Part shown: positions 23,632 to 37,069 of the stretch, one piece after another | Position numbering within the stretch: position 1 is the first letter of the stretch | Layout of the letters: each line of letters starts with the position of its first letter | Assembly: GCA_029339505.1 (NCBI GenBank) | Contig: JAQISU010000166.1 | Coordinates: forward strand, 4,951,001-5,015,000 | Reading direction: 5' to 3' | From: Unio delphinus | Taxonomy: Eukaryota > Mollusca > Bivalvia > Unionida > Unionidae | Length of the DNA: 64,000 nt | The notes under the pieces: model-generated | The model's database searches: none | Told to the model about the DNA's origin: nothing | What the model saw: the letters and a program-made list of their open reading frames with translations, nothing else | Made by a program: the position numbers and the translations under genes

Positions 23632-23775
23632 GAGGGAAACTAGTGAAGAGGAAATCCACATTGTACTGTAGGAATGATGTGAGGGAAATCAGTAAAAGGA
23701 AATCCACATTGTACTACTGTAGGAATAATGAGAAGGAAATCAATGAAGGGAAATCCACATTGTACTGTAGGAAGT
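23632..23775. repeat. EOGT: Three tandem copies of a 48-51 bp unit
   Basis: The core GGAAATCCACATTGTACT(ACT)GTAGG occurs three times, starting at about 23650, 23698 and 23749, immediately downstream of the exon 3 donor. Confidence 0.88.
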
Positions 23776-24780
23776 TTTGATGTCTTTCTGACATCACATA
23801 ATTTCCTATGACATGATGATAATGAGAGCTACTTATTCTGCTATAGTTTTGTACAGGCTTTTGTTAGAATGGGAATAACAGTTCTGTGTTTGAAGATTTG
23901 GGGATGTTAAAAGTACTGTTAGATTTTGTATATGATAAATTATTTCCTTACATGTCTTGCTGGTAAAGTGCAACTTACAAAATTAAAACCAACAGGTATT
24001 AGAATCCTTTAATGCTTAAATACAAGAATTAAAGTATTGAAAAAAGCATTGAATGTACTTAAAACTCTTCCGATTAATCAGCAGTGTTAATTTGATCTTT
24101 CATTGAAAATGAGATACTTCTAATGTTGTGATCTTAATTGAAACAGTTTAATGGTAAAACTGCAGAATGTATTAAGAATCATAATGTGTTATATATTATG
24201 CAATTTAATTTATTGTCCTGTAATTTGTATTGCTTTGTTAGATGATACCAATTTTTTCTTCTTCAGTTTCTTAATAAAGTAGTTAGATTTGAATTTAAAC
24301 TACCTGATATGTAGGCATGGTATTTTGTCTGAATTGTGTCAGTAAATAGGTTTTCATCAAACTACATGTATGTGATTTAAATGTATAATACCAACATTCA
24401 TTTGCACAAAATTGCTGAACATTTTTATCTGAAAATTCTTGGTTTCTTTTCAACTTTTTAAAGAAAAAAGTAACAGTTTAGAAATGTACATGATATCTTC
24501 TGATAAGAGTCTATTCAACATTTGCCTACTTAACTGTATCCATAATTTTAATAGACCCTGAATTAGAAGAAGGGAGGTAACAAAAACTTGCAGACCACAA
24601 CAAATAAAATATAATGGCTGTCAAATCAAGCTAACATTGTATGAATTTATGAAATAATAAAAACAATTTGAGATCATTTTTGGTCTTTTCAGCATATGGA
24701 ATGGAACACAGTTGCAGATTATGTTTTATTGTCATTTACATTTTCCTGAAAAGCAGGTGTATCTACTCATTAATATTTAA

Positions 24781-25660
24781 GTAATTTGAGGTTTCAAGAG
24801 GAAACTTGGTACACTTGTACTCAAAGGTGTGTTGCATACATCTTTGGGGATCATTCCATAGAATCATGCTCATGGTTCAATGTTTCCACTATCCTTTCTG
24901 CTCCTTAGCTTTCTGGCCTTTCAAGATCAAGGGATGATATAATTACAGTAATACCATCATCACAAGGTGTCACAGACAACATAGAGAGCCTTATTTTCAT
25001 AGTCATTGTCTTGGCTCAGTAATTTAAAATTTTCCATCATACTTTCCAAGATTTAGGGATGAAACTTATCTGCACTCTAACTGAAAAGCCTTTACAGATT
25101 TACGGATGAAACTTGGTATATTTGTCTGTTATCATTAGAAACTGTTTCATTTAACAGATTTGGCATTGTTTAGGGTAATGGATCAGAATATTATGTTGGT
25201 AATTTATGTATTTTAAGTCTGTAATTTAAGAGCCATTTGAGATTTAGAAACAAAGCATGGTATATTTGTACATCTAGTGTACCACATTGGGGTTCCTATC
25301 ATAAGGCCAAAGTCATTGGTGTTCCTATCATTAAGGCCAAGGTCAAGGGTCAGTATTGCTAGTTTTTAATTTCCTTCATTCTGTAACATTACAGCCATTT
25401 GAGACTAAGGGATAAAATTTGCTCTATTTGCCTTCTTCTACATTTTGTTTCCTATCTTCAAGGTCACATGCCTGTGTTTTAGGTTTCTGTAGTATTTTCC
25501 ATTCTGATGTACAGTTATGACTTATTTAAGATAACATGAATTTAATTTGGCACACTTGTATATTGTTATTAGAACAAGTTTTACTTTCTACATAGAACTG
25601 TTATTAGAAACATCCTAGTGGTTGTGTCTCTGTGAGGAGAGGGTCACAATTTATTACAAT
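24781..25660. repeat. Degenerate tandem repeat, about 110-130 bp unit
   Basis: The phrase GATGAAACTTGGTATATTTGT and close variants recur about six times (for example near 24800, 25050, 25105, 25250, 25405 and 25540), often followed by AAGGTCA-containing text. It looks like an old interspersed or tandem repeat without a coding part. Confidence 0.6.
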
Positions 25661-25742
25661 TAAAGTGATTATATAATAGCAGAAATGTTGTCACCATGCA
25701 TATACCACATATATGAGTATTTAATGTTCTTTTGTGTTTCAG

Positions 25743-25843
25743 AATGACTCCAGTTTGGAATGTATTAAGTATGCTAAATTTTGCAGAGGAAAGAATATTT
25801 ATTTTGATTTTAGAGGGGCCAATATTTCTCAGTCAAAATTAAG
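25743..25843 (+). CDS. EOGT: EOGT coding exon 4
   Basis: 101-nt exon, acceptor TTTGTGTTTCAG, donor AAG/GTATTG, phase 0 in and two bases out. It encodes NDSSLECIKYAKFCRGKNIYFDFRG, matching the EOGT region with the CRxxNxYxDxR pattern. Its split last codon joins exon 5 as Arg. Confidence 0.92.
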
Positions 25844-26279
25844 GTATTGATTCAATATTTTTTAATATAATTTCTATGTACCAGCTGTGGTTAAAAAATA
25901 TTCTTAATCCTGTTTTATCAGATCTACAAGGAATATCATAACAGGATATTGTAATGGATTTAGGTCATGATTTTAGCTACTGTGTTTGCACCTAAAGGTT
26001 AGTAATTTTGAATTTTGATTTGAGTCTTGCTGATAGGGTGTCATATTACACAAAAATAATTAAAATTCACCCAAATATTCAAATATATTTTATGTTAGTA
26101 GCCTGTGATTTGTTCCAGTGATCCATATCATATACATTGCTCAAAATATGTCTTTAAGCATATAAAGTAAAACGACCACTCATGAGGAAGTACACAGATT
26201 ACTTCTTTATGCAGGTTCTGCTTTCAAAATTTGACTTTTGAACAAATGCCATGCACTGAATACAATCATTGGTTGTTTA

Positions 26280-26280
<1 letters not shown>

Positions 26281-26331
<51 letters not shown>
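26281..26331. repeat. (ATT)n microsatellite with possible repeat remnant
   Basis: About 17 ATT units followed by TTTTGGTTTAGTGCACTATT and ACATCCCACAGTCATGTTCC. It may be the tail of an old LINE or SINE. The rest of intron 4 up to about 28090 shows no gene. Confidence 0.7.
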
Positions 26332-26332
<1 letters not shown>

Positions 26333-27744
26333 GTTTTGGTTTAGTGCACTATTTATCAAAATCATGACATCCCACAGTCATGTTCCATACAAGAGTATCT
26401 ATCTATCCAGCTATCTTTAATCCATCCTATGACAATTGATTCTGTAATTTGTACTTTTGAAAATCTGCATTATGGTTTTGGTTAAAGTTTCTATCACTTA
26501 CTTTTATTTCTTATAATCACTGATGGATCTCTTCATATTTGGGATGAATCATTCTGAAGTTTAGACAGATTGTTATGTGATGTGTTATAATTCTTTGGTC
26601 TAAAACAAAGTAAAAGAAAAGATTAAAAACCAAAAAGTGTTGTAAAATGCAAACTATAATTTATTTATTGTATTGTGAATTAAATCCCAAATAGTCCTAA
26701 AAATTCTATCAAAAATCCAGATATATAAAGTTCCACTTGAATTCCAGTAGTATTTCCAATAAAATTCCAATACTAAATGTGTTGATGTGCCTGTAGTCTC
26801 CAACATGTTAATGTGACAAATGCATGGAGTGTGGCAATGTGCCAGGTTATTTGATTATCATATAGTCAAAAATGTTTTTTTGTCTGAATTTGCTTTAAAT
26901 CCAAATTAATGTTTTAGTCCAAGAATATTATTGAGAACTTTGTAATTCCAGTGAATAGTAATTTGAATAAATAATTCCACCAAACAATTCGCATACCTCT
27001 ACAGCTGGAGATTTGCACCATAAAATGGATGCTTACTGACAAGACTTTTCATAATGTAAACTTGGCATCTACTATGAATCTATATGTACACAGATTATGT
27101 TGTATGCACTCACCACCTGTGCTTTCATGGTACATGTATATCAGTTTTCCCATCATAGGCACTTAGCTCATGCAGCATGGAGTGAACTGAACCCACTACA
27201 TCAAAATAATGTTTGATATAAATATAAATAAACCACCCTCCAGTAATGCTGTGCACAGAAGTGAAACCTGAATACATTTTATTCCAAATACATGTACCGG
27301 TAAACAATAAATATACACAATTCCATGACATCAGGGTCTATGTTGTTTATTGTTACTCCAGACAGACTGCACATACCCAGATCTATCACAGTTTGCAGTT
27401 GGTCTTGTCCTATTAGTTAGTATATATGTTGCAAATAGCACAAGTGCTTATTTTGGTTTTCTTAAAAGTATACATCTTGTTTGTAACATTTGTGCAGTGT
27501 AAAGTTGAAGTCATTACATTACCATTATTTAGTAACAGTTTTACAAAGTCCTGTTGTATTTTAGAAATTATACATATTCATTTGTAATATCTAATCAGAT
27601 GAGACCAAGACAGTTTGCTATGATGACCCATGGCAAATTTCCTTTCTAAATGTCAATATTCAGGTTGATCCACAGTTGTGCACATTTTACAATATATTTC
27701 ATTATAAAAACAAATTTCATAGTTCAGTTGTTAAAACTGTTCGA

Positions 27745-27960
27745 GTTATTTAATTGTCAGATTGACACTCAGATTTCAGTTGTTCAGATTTTGTAAGTTA
27801 TTTCATTATTTCCTTTTCAATATTGCTGACATTCAGATTTCAGTTGTTCAGATTTTATAAGTTATTTCATTATTTCATTTTCAATATTGTTTACATTCAG
27901 ATTTCAGTTCAAGTTTTACAAACTATTTCATTGTAAGCATGACATTCAGATTTCAGTCAT
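27745..27960. repeat. Tandem repeat, about 64-bp unit, 3-4 copies
   Basis: ATTCAGATTTCAGTTGTTCA then TTTATAAGTTATTTCATTAT recurs with starts near 27767, 27831, 27895 and a shortened one near 27944. Confidence 0.88.
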
Positions 27961-29050
27961 TAATAGTTTACAAGCAGCACCTTTACAAGTCCATATCTAA
28001 GTTAGCTAAATAGTTATACTTTTTAAGGCCTTTGTCTGGCCAATAAAGCAGCAACAACTTCACAGATTTCTGAAATAGGTAGTTCAATTCGTGACATACT
28101 ATCATAAATCAAGTACATGTAAAATTTACTCCTTTGAATGTTCCACTTGTCAGCTGAAAAGAGACCATCCTGGTGGTTCTAAAGCAAAGTTATGCCATTC
28201 ATTTGAGCTAGAAGTGCTGAAACCTCTGCACCTTGTGCTTTTACCAGGATCATGGGAGCATTGTAGCCCATTTAAGGTCACATGATATCTCAATTCTCCA
28301 ATACTTTGACAGTTGGTTGATCCACAGTGGCCTGCTAGAGTCCATCAGATTTGATCTGTCTTGCTGTTGGTCAAAAATGAGCAGACTGGGCCTTCTGTCA
28401 AAGCTAGAAAAATCAGAGCTCACTTCATCTCAAGATCTTGTCTATGTGTGGATGAATTTCCTCACTAACAAAGGATTAGTCCATTTCCCACAGAACAGAA
28501 TGGACAATATCATGTTCCTGTTAGAGTTACTAAAAGTAAAGACCATGTTGTCAGCTTGCAGTTTTCTTTTACTGCTGAGAACCTTCAACTCAACAGCAGA
28601 CTATGCAGATTGCAGCTGAATCCTCTCCAGTTTCTACTTTTGGTGGTTTTGAATCCTTAAGGGACATCCTGAATGGTTTGATTTTGCTGGGTTGACAAAT
28701 TGAGAGTGGGTTTTAGTTGAAGTCCCCATGCATCCCCACCCACCTCTAGATATTTTTAGATGTGTCAAGTTCAGGTATGGGCATTCTTTTAGAACTGGAA
28801 GGGGTTATTCTTGAGGGTTCTTGGTCCAGGAAGAATCTACATACTATTATTTATCACATCAACAATATGAAAATGAAGGCAGTGTTTTCAGGGATACATC
28901 TGCCAAATTAAAGATTGCTGTATGATGGTCTTCAACAACACATTAGTGTGGCATACCTCAGGAAACAAGGAGGCACACATGCACTTTATTACTTTCTTTC
29001 TTCATGGATGTTTGTAACCTCCTTCATTGTGCTAATTTAGAAGGAATTTC

Positions 29051-29065
29051 CCCCCCCCCCCCCCC
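29051..29065. repeat. C homopolymer run
   Basis: About 15 consecutive C bases inside the DIRS relic; prone to sequencing length error. Confidence 0.9.
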
Positions 29066-29592
29066 GGGTTTTGGCAGTCTTACAATGAAAAGGAAGATAG
29101 TTCTTATGGAATAGTTGCTTTTCTAATCCACAGCAGACTCCGAGTTCTAACTCTGGGGGACTCAAATAGTCCACTTGTTCACCACCAAGCTAAATGACAA
29201 GCTTTACTTTAATGTTTTCTCAGTTCCTTTCCTTTAATGTTTTCTCAGTTCTTTACAAGAGGGCCTGGGCGGTGGATACTTTCAATCAGAAGTTGGATTG
29301 TCTCTTCGCTTATGCCTTTCCACTTTTGAGAATGATCCCACAAGTGCTACAATAAGTACTACTAATTCAGCTCATTCTGTGGCTCCAAAGATTAAAGTTA
29401 AGTTATCCTCTTGATCTGCCAGTGGATCTTCCCAGGACCCTATCTCAGAGGAGGGACCTCTTATCACAACACAGGGGTTTTCTCTTTCACAATAGTCAAC
29501 AGATTCTCCAGTTGCACACTCGACTTATCTCAAATGATCTCTCCTCCAGAAAAGGTATTCCATCATTCAGTGCAGGAGACAATCTATGCCTA

Positions 29593-29843
29593 AGGGCCCC
29601 AAGTGGCCGAGTGGTCTAAAGCGCTGTCCGTTACGATCCACTGCCATCTCACCTCTGTCTGCGTGTGTTCGAGTCTAAGATTCGGCAAATGTAATTATGT
29701 GAGAAAGCTTGCCAGTAGCTTCTCGTGGGTCGGTGGTTCTTTCCGGGCTTTGTCCGGTTTCTTCCTCCACCATTAATACTGGCCACCATGTATAGCCTAT
29801 ATTGTGCTGAAAAATGGCATTAAACCATTAAAAAAAAAAAAAT
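29593..29843 (+). mobile_element. tRNA-derived SINE with poly-A tail and target duplication
   Basis: The head AAGTGGCCGAGTGGTCTAAA is typical of tRNA-Ser/Leu-like A boxes, and GTGTTCGAGTC is the B box. The central block reads GCTTCTCGTGGGTCGGTGG, TCCGGTTTCTTCC and TGGCCACCATGTATAG, followed by GCTGAAAAATGGCATTAAAC and A(12). It is flanked by AATCTATGCCT: just before the head (29579-29589) and directly after the poly-A (about 29841). It lies inside the DIRS relic and is therefore younger than it. Confidence 0.88.
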
Positions 29844-30909
29844 CTATGCCTGAGGTGTATGATGCCAAATGGAGAATCTTTTATGATTGGAGTAGTAGAA
29901 AATGTGTCAATCCTAACTATCCCACTGTGCAATGTGGCTGATTTTCTTCTCTTCCTTTATCAAGTGAAACCAATACTCAGTTTTAACTATTAAGGGCTAT
30001 CAAGCAGCCCTTCCAACACACTTGACCAATGTCTCGCTGTCTAATGCCTAAATGTAATCTTTCTTGTGTCTTCTGGTGTTGTAATAACCTTCCCCACCCA
30101 ATGAGTCTTTGGGTGAAGCTTTCTTCAAGAAATTACACTCAAAACTATCTTCTTGCTTGTTTTAGTGTCTGTGAAGAAAAGAAGTGAGCTTCATATTCTC
30201 TCTATCAAACAGGGCTGTATTAGGTTCTCAGGGAATTATGTGTCAGTTTTTCTTCTTTGCAAACCAGGTGTTTTAGCAACAAAAAACAGCTTCCATTGTT
30301 TGTACCACTCCCATTTGAGACACACAGTCTCAGTTTTGTCTGTGCTGGGGATGATCAAGATATATCCAGTTTGAGTTTTACATACATGTATTTATTTGGG
30401 AAGCATCTAAGTGAGAAGGGCAAGTGACATGTCTTTTCCTCCCCATTCAAGAGAGCTTACTATTCCCTTATTGGACTGTCTTTTTAAAAAATCAAAGCCC
30501 ATGATGTTTGAGTCTTTGCTATCTTATTGATTATGTAACTCATTTGTCTTTCAAGGATGTGATGAAAGCCAAATTTTGACACTCTCATGCCACTTTCTTA
30601 TCCTTTTACCTTTGTTGATTAGTCCACCAAAGAAAACTAATCTTGCTAAACTAAAACCTTAGGCTCTGGCAGATTTCCAATTCAGCAATTGCCTCCTACT
30701 CTTTAATGAAGTTGAGTACTCCTTGTGTTTGTTTTTATTTACCATCATCAGCTTCTCACCCAACTGACAAATTGTGTTACTGATATTACAATGAATTGTT
30801 TTTGGAGGGTTAAAACTAATTTCAGTGATGTAATACATAGGTAAGAGCTATGGAAGTAATTGTTGGAAACTATTACTGTATAAACATCCTTTTTTATTTC
30901 TGTTTTCAG

Positions 30910-31011
30910 ATTCCGTCAGGATCTATTTAAAGCAGGTCAAATAGGCGGTAGCTGTATGCTGGACAAAGAAGCACTGGTAGCTGAAAAATACAAAAGTGAC
31001 TTCAAATCATG
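30910..31011 (+). CDS. EOGT: EOGT coding exon 5
   Basis: 102-nt exon. Acceptor TCTGTTTTCAG, donor TG/GTACAT; it starts by completing an Arg codon and ends with two bases of a Trp codon. It encodes FRQDLFKAGQIGGSCMLDKE and ends KSDFKSW, matching EOGT (G.IGG.C.LD). Confidence 0.92.
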
Positions 31012-31039
31012 GTACATTGGTCCCTCTATATAAACTTCC

Positions 31040-31456
31040 CTCTATATATCACTGCCCCTCTTATACTTAATTTTTTATTTTGGCTAACTACCACCATGTG
31101 ATTAAACATCAATATATTAGCTTCCTTGGTGTTTTTGTATTGATCTATGACAGCTTTCTTTTTGTATTTAAACTTATGTTTTGCTCATGACAGCATGTTA
31201 TTTTACATCAGTAGATTACCTTCCTTGGTGTTTTATACACATCTATGACAACTTTCTTTTTGTCCTTAAACTTATGTTTTGGCTCGTGAAACAATGTGGA
31301 TCTATATCAATAACTGACACAGCTATGTTATTGGACATTTATTTTATGTTTTTGCTCATGATTTTACTTAAAAATACCTTCCTTTGGTGTTTGTATACAC
31401 ATCTACAGCTTTGTTCTTGGACTTAATCTTATGTTTTGGCTCATGACAAGAATGTG

Positions 31457-31490
<34 letters not shown>
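31040..31490. repeat. Degenerate about 100-bp repeat followed by (CA)n
   Basis: TTAAACTTATGTTTTGGCTC followed by ATGACA and CTTCCTTGGTGTTT recurs four to five times between 31040 and 31450. A pure CA run of about 15 units follows at 31457-31488. No coding content. Confidence 0.8.
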
Positions 31491-31749
31491 ACAACCATGT
31501 AATTTTTCATGTCAGTAAATACCTTTGGTATTTTTGGGGGTATGGGGGCTCTGGATAGAGGTAGTGTCTTTGTTTTCTGGCAGCTGCATTCACTGAGTGG
31601 ACAGACGCACTTGTCCTCATCCATCTACCAAATCTCTCACAGCTGCCTCCAAGAAGTAATTATTCCCAGCATACCTTGGTACATCACTTCAACTGGCGAA
31701 CCAAACAATGTTGAGTGGGTGATGTTAACACTGCATCACTAGGCATATG

Positions 31750-33735
31750 AACTTCTACAGGGAAGTCACCGGCTAGAATGGAAGATCTCTACAGATCAAT
31801 GGCCAAGTATTCAGGACCAGCAGATTTTCAAGAGAGCCAGCAGTCTAGACTAATTTTCCATAAGATCTACCTCCAGAAGAGATGTGGAATAACATCAAGG
31901 CTACCATTCTGTAAACCAAAGAAGAAATCCTCAGATTCACCACTAAGAAAAACATAGACTGGTTTGATGAAAACAACTTAGAAATCTAAGAACTGCTTGC
32001 TTAAAGAGATCAGTGTACTGAGCCAACCTCACTCAACTATTCTGTCCACAGAAAAAAGCAGCCTACCACCTTATCTGCAGCTCCCTCCAGTGCTGGTTCT
32101 GAGACATACCAAATGAATGGTGGACAAAGTTTGCAGAAAGAACCCAGCTGTACGCTGACACTGGTGACTACAAAGGGTTCAGTGAAGCATTTAAAGCAGT
32201 GTATGGTTCATCCTTCCAAATACAGAGCCCCCTACAGAGTACAGATGGCAAAGAGCTACTCACTGACTCTATCCTGAACCACTGGTCAGAGCACTTCCAC
32301 ACCCTCCTTAGCACTAGATATACAGTCAAGGAAGCAGCTATGGATTGCATCCCACAACAGCCACCAAATATGGAACTCAATGAGGCACCCATACTGCAAG
32401 AAACTGTAAAAGCCGTAGAACAGCAGAAGACTGGAAAGGCTGCAGGCAATGATGGTATCCCACCAGAGGTATGGAATAGTGGAGGCCCAGAGTGTTGCTG
32501 AACAGGCTGGTGCCAACCGTTGCAGAAGAACATGCTCCAGAGAGTCAAAGTGGCTTCAGAACCAATAGGGGCACAACTAACATGGTGTTTGTCCAGAAGA
32601 AATGTCAAGAACAAAACAAATGACTTTACATCACATTTGTGGACCTGATGAAGGCATTTGACACAGTGAGCAGAACTGGACTGTGGAAAATCCTTGAAAA
32701 GCTTGGCTGTCCTTCAAAGTTCCTTACCATGGTCATCCAACTGCATGAAGACTAGCTTGGTCAGGTCAGAAACAGCAATGACCTGCCACAGACCTTCCCC
32801 ATTGCTTTGTTTTATTCTCCACACTGTTCTCAATCTTCTTAAGCATGATGCTCCAAAAAGCAACAGAAGGCCTTGATGACAAAGATGGCATCTATATCCG
32901 AATTTGTACAAATGGCAACATCTTCAACTTAAGGCAACTTGAGGCCCACACCAAAACTTGGAAAAACTGATTAGAGAACTTATCTTTGCAGACATTGCTG
33001 CCCTTGTTGCCCACATTAAAGCCTCCTTACAGCGCATAACAGAAATAAACAACAGACTGGCCAAGGCAAATAGCGCCTTTGGCAGACTCTATAAATGAGT
33101 GTGATATAACGCCAGTCTCGAGAGGTTTAAAGATCAGCGTCTACAGAGCTGTCATACTGACCACCCTCCTATATGGCACCGAATCATGGGTCACCAACAG
33201 TCGCTACCTCCGCTTCCTTGAATGCTTCCATTAGTGCTGCCTCCACACTATCCTCAGCATGTACTGGAATGACTTTCTCACCAACATCAAAGTCCTCAAA
33301 CGAGCTAAGATCACCAGCAATGAGGCAGTGCTCATGAAGCTACAGCAACACTGAGCAGGGCACATGTCCAGTATGGATGATCATAAAATACCAAAGATCA
33401 TACTGAATGGTGAGCTGACCACTGTGATAGAGGGGCACCTGAAAAGAGATATAAAGACTCCTTGAAAAAGACCCTCACCACCTTTGGCATTGATTACCGC
33501 CAATGGGCATCAGAAGTTTTTGACTGTGAAAGCTGGTCAAGTAGAGTTCACCGAGCCCTTGCTACTTTTGAAAATATTAGATTGGCCAGCTTGGAGAAAA
33601 AACAAAGGCAAAAAAAACCCAGAAGCATTGGCAGCACCCACCACAACCCAGACATTCCCCTGAAGCATCTGTGGATGGACATGCTTTTTACATTGTATTG
33701 GGCTTATCAGCCAATAGCGCACTTGCAATATATAT
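31750..33735 (+). mobile_element. Decayed LINE reverse transcriptase relic
   Basis: Remnants in all three + frames follow the order of a non-LTR ORF2. YGSSFQIQSPLQSTDGKELL and GKAAGNDGIPPEVW lie at 32200-32480, FVDLMKAFDTVSRTGLWKIL at 32637, LYGTESWVT near 33170, a W.GH..-like AGHMSSMDDHKIPK near 33355 and the C-terminal KTLTTFGIDYRQWASE near 33465. A large part of the RT core, between the GIPPE and FVDL motifs and around YADD, is deleted. The clade (RTE-like or similar) is not settled. It is dead. Confidence 0.85.
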
Positions 33736-34739
33736 TGTTGTATTGAAATATGATTTTCACCAAAAGACTTGTTATGCAGTCTAATTCATCCGAAATAACG
33801 GCACTGATCCATCATCAAATATGACCATTGCAGCCATCTTTATTTTTTTAAATTGCTGCTTAACTTAATTAGTGTGTCTATCAACATTGGGTTTTTACTA
33901 AAAGACTTGTGTAGTTAAGGCAGCTTTTTGTCAGTCATATTATTTAACATTAGAATTATCAGCACAGTGAAATCCATGAACTGACTGCTCATTTTGTGTT
34001 GTAATTTTGAGTTTCAGCAAATCAAAAAGTGTGCATGCTAATGAACATCAGCTGCAGAGAAACTTAAAAAGGGTTAAGATATAGATTGAAGAATCTATTT
34101 CTTGTTTCATTGACTGTGAATGTCTGTAACAAATAACAATATTCATTATATAAGCATGAATATTCCTACAGGAAGCCTACTGCACAACTGGAACTAGTAC
34201 AGATCCTCATAAATATACCTATTGTATGCCCACATGTCAACTGCACAATTGGATAATAACATATTTAGTTTTTTTCTTAGAACCATCATAGACTGTAATT
34301 TTTTTACCGCAACTATATTTGGTTAATCACAACTGCTCCATTTTTATAAAGCCAAATGTATGCATTTTCTAAGTTCGTGTGGTAAAAAAATGTTTGAAAA
34401 TATTTGTAGGGTTTGGTGGAGGGTCTGCATGGTGCATTAATATAATTATATGATGTAACATAGCCAATGTCCAAGTTTGTATTTTTGAAGTATGAAATGT
34501 TCATAAACAGCCAACCTGACCAGATTAAATATGAAAGGGAAAACCATTTTTGTGGATAACATAATCTGTGAAAGTGAGATGTCTTTCAGAAGATAGTAGC
34601 AGAACATGTCATCAGAGAAAACAGTGACTGATTTTATCTAAAGGAACATAATATTAGATAGATATTATCATATATGTGAAAGAATGTTAGGCATTAAAGA
34701 GATATTGAGTTCTGCTCAAGTCCCCTGTGTATTATCCAT

Positions 34740-34815
34740 TTTTTGTTGTTAGAACTTCTAGAGATTAGGAACTATACAAAGTCTTCATTTTTATGATTAT
34801 TATTATTATTATTTT
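34740..34815 (+). mobile_element. L2 3'-end remnant
   Basis: TTAGAACTTCTAGAGATTAG then GAACTATACAAAGTC and an impure ATT tail is a diverged copy of the last 70 bp of the L2 elements at 1010-1069 and 18130-18249. Confidence 0.6.
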
Positions 34816-35163
34816 TATCATTAGATACGTGTAATGCCACAATATATCCTTTAAATAAAGTCATTACAAAGTGGCTTCTGCTTTAATTTTAGGAATTATA
34901 AAGTTTTATTTTGCTGAGTTTAATTACTAAATTAATTTGACATCAATAATTATTGCTGTATTGCATGAAAATTTAGAACTAACAAAAAGGTCAAGAGCTT
35001 GAAATCACATTTAGCAAAGTTAACTTGCATTTTGTAAGTTTACAAAAACTATAAAGAGAGTTGAGTAAAGTACACTGTGCTGATTTATCAGTTTTTTTTA
35101 TTAGAAATCTCCAGCATATTAAACACCACAACACTTGATGTTTAGTCATTGTTTCCTTTACAG

Positions 35164-35270
35164 GTATGGAGAATTGGAGCAATTTTCTACCCTAAATTTT
35201 ATTCCCAATGAAGGTCAACAGTGTGATATCATTATAGACAAGCCCACATATTTTGTGAAGCTTGATTCAG
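35164..35270 (+). CDS. EOGT: EOGT coding exon 6
   Basis: 107-nt exon. Acceptor TTCCTTTACAG, donor CAG/GTATGT; it completes the Trp codon and leaves one base of a Gly codon. It encodes YGELEQFSTLNFIPNEGQQC and DIIIDKPTYFVKLDSG, matching the CDIVIEKPTYFMKLDAG-type block of EOGT at the start of the GT61 catalytic domain. Confidence 0.94.
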
Positions 35271-37069
35271 GTATGTTATCATAATTTGTTTTCTTTTATT
35301 AAGATTACAAGTTCATAAAACATAATTGTTTAATTGATACAATGCCATTGAGACATTTACTTCCATGTACATGTACAATCAAATTCTTGCTCGATTCCAA
35401 AAATACCAAGCACAATTCAACTGATTATTGCCAGTGGGTGTTGCATATTTCATACTTTTCATTTTTTCATAATTTTGTCCAATAAATGCAATAATTGAGA
35501 TCATTGATTAATACAAGTATTCATGTACAGGCAATAAATATAAACGTAGCTGTAATGTACTATACATGTTATAGAATGTATTGCCATCTACCAACCGAAG
35601 CATATAACATATGTGCCTTTATGTCTGCAGTGAATGACTCCATCGCTTTGCGAACTCACCAGAGTTTCATGAACAAGCAAAAACATTTATTTTCTGTACA
35701 GAAAAAGCCTAGAACAGTTTTGATTTGCTGCCAGACATGTCATTTTGGTTGGGTTGCATTAGCATGTCCATACTAAAATTTCTACCAGCTGTTTTGATTC
35801 CATGTACTAACAATAATTTCCATCCATGTTGAAGCTTTAACAGTACTGAAATAGCTAGAATGGCTGTTTTAACCCCATATATATATATTTATACAGCACA
35901 AGCAATTTCACACAATATACAACAAATTAAATTTGTTCCAGTGATCAGTTATATAGAAGAATTAAGGTAACATCAAAAGAAAAAAATTGCTTTCACGATT
36001 CAATTATTACTTTTAGTATATAAACAATCACAGACAAATCACAGACAAAATTAAGCACATAATATAAATACTGTTATGAATATATCTTTTTTATAACTCC
36101 TGGTACATGAATTTTATCAAATTTGTGTAATTTTTATTCATGGCCATAATTGACTTAACGCCACTTGTCAATAATGCTGCTCACTTAACCAATCAGCAAA
36201 CATAAAATAGACACACCTCCAGGCATTGCTTTCATCCTCTATTTTCCTCTGACAAGCTGCTTTTGCCAATAATGAATTGATTACGATAAGTATTTACAAA
36301 TTTTGCAATAATTTGTTGATTTCTCCATTGAGAAAGTCAATACATGTACTCAGATCATCTAAATGGAGGAATTAGATTTATTCCTTTCCTGAAACATAGA
36401 CAAAACATTGATCGATGAAGATTTTTTTGTGGTCAGCTGAATATGGAAACTATTGATGGCAATTACAACATTTTTGTTTGCATAAACGTATGTAGAAAGT
36501 ACTTCCCATTGACGGCTTGAAGAAAAAAAAAGAAATTGAAAAATACAATGTATTTCTAAAACTAAATGTTTCTAGAATATGGGTGGAGAACCCCGTAACG
36601 TGGGTTTTAATGTGTATTATTGTTCTTGTATTGCATGGACTGAATGCCAGACTGCATTATTTGAAAGTTTGAAAATTTACTATTGAATGTTTGATTGTCC
36701 CAAAAGTAATAATATATCGTCTCGATCTTTCAAACACTTAAGTAACTCTTTACTTTCTCAGGGGGTTAAAGGAAGGGTGTGGAAATATACATGTAATAAT
36801 AAGAAATACCAAAACAAATGGTTTCAGATAAATATCATTTGATATATTAAACACACATTTACATAGTTACATCAACAGACATCAATGATCAAAATTCTGT
36901 AAGAAAAAAACACAGTAGAACCTTAAAATTATTTTGTACAACAGTATACTTCTAAACAGTAATTATTTAGGATTCTGTATTAATTTTTAATAAAATTACT
37001 TCCAAGGCAGCATAAACATAAGCCAGATAACATTAATAAAGATAAGATTATTTAATAAAGACATTAGTA
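35271..37069. other. EOGT: Intron 6, left part, nothing recognised
   Basis: AT-rich intronic sequence. No conserved coding frame, RNA gene or clear repeat identified. Confidence 0.6.

Larger units (their letters stand above)
28090..30840 (+). mobile_element. DIRS-type retrotransposon relic (RT, RNase H, tyrosine recombinase)
   Basis: Pieces of a DIRS element follow one another in several frames. The reverse transcriptase near 28240-28480 reads GSIVAHLRSHDISILQYFDSWLIH (in short: VAHLR, QYFDSWLI, KLEKSELTSSQDLVYV), with the usual Y.DD changed to YFDS. The C-terminal RT/RNase H region near 29110-29560 includes RGPGRW and DLPRTLSQRRDLLSQ. The tyrosine recombinase near 29860-30270 starts YDAKWRIFYDWSS and contains KKRSELH.LS and PGVLATKN, where the Arg of KRSELH would be the first catalytic Arg. 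A SINE sits between RNase H and recombinase. All parts are broken by stops; the ends are approximate and no split or inverted terminal repeats were found. Confidence 0.8.
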
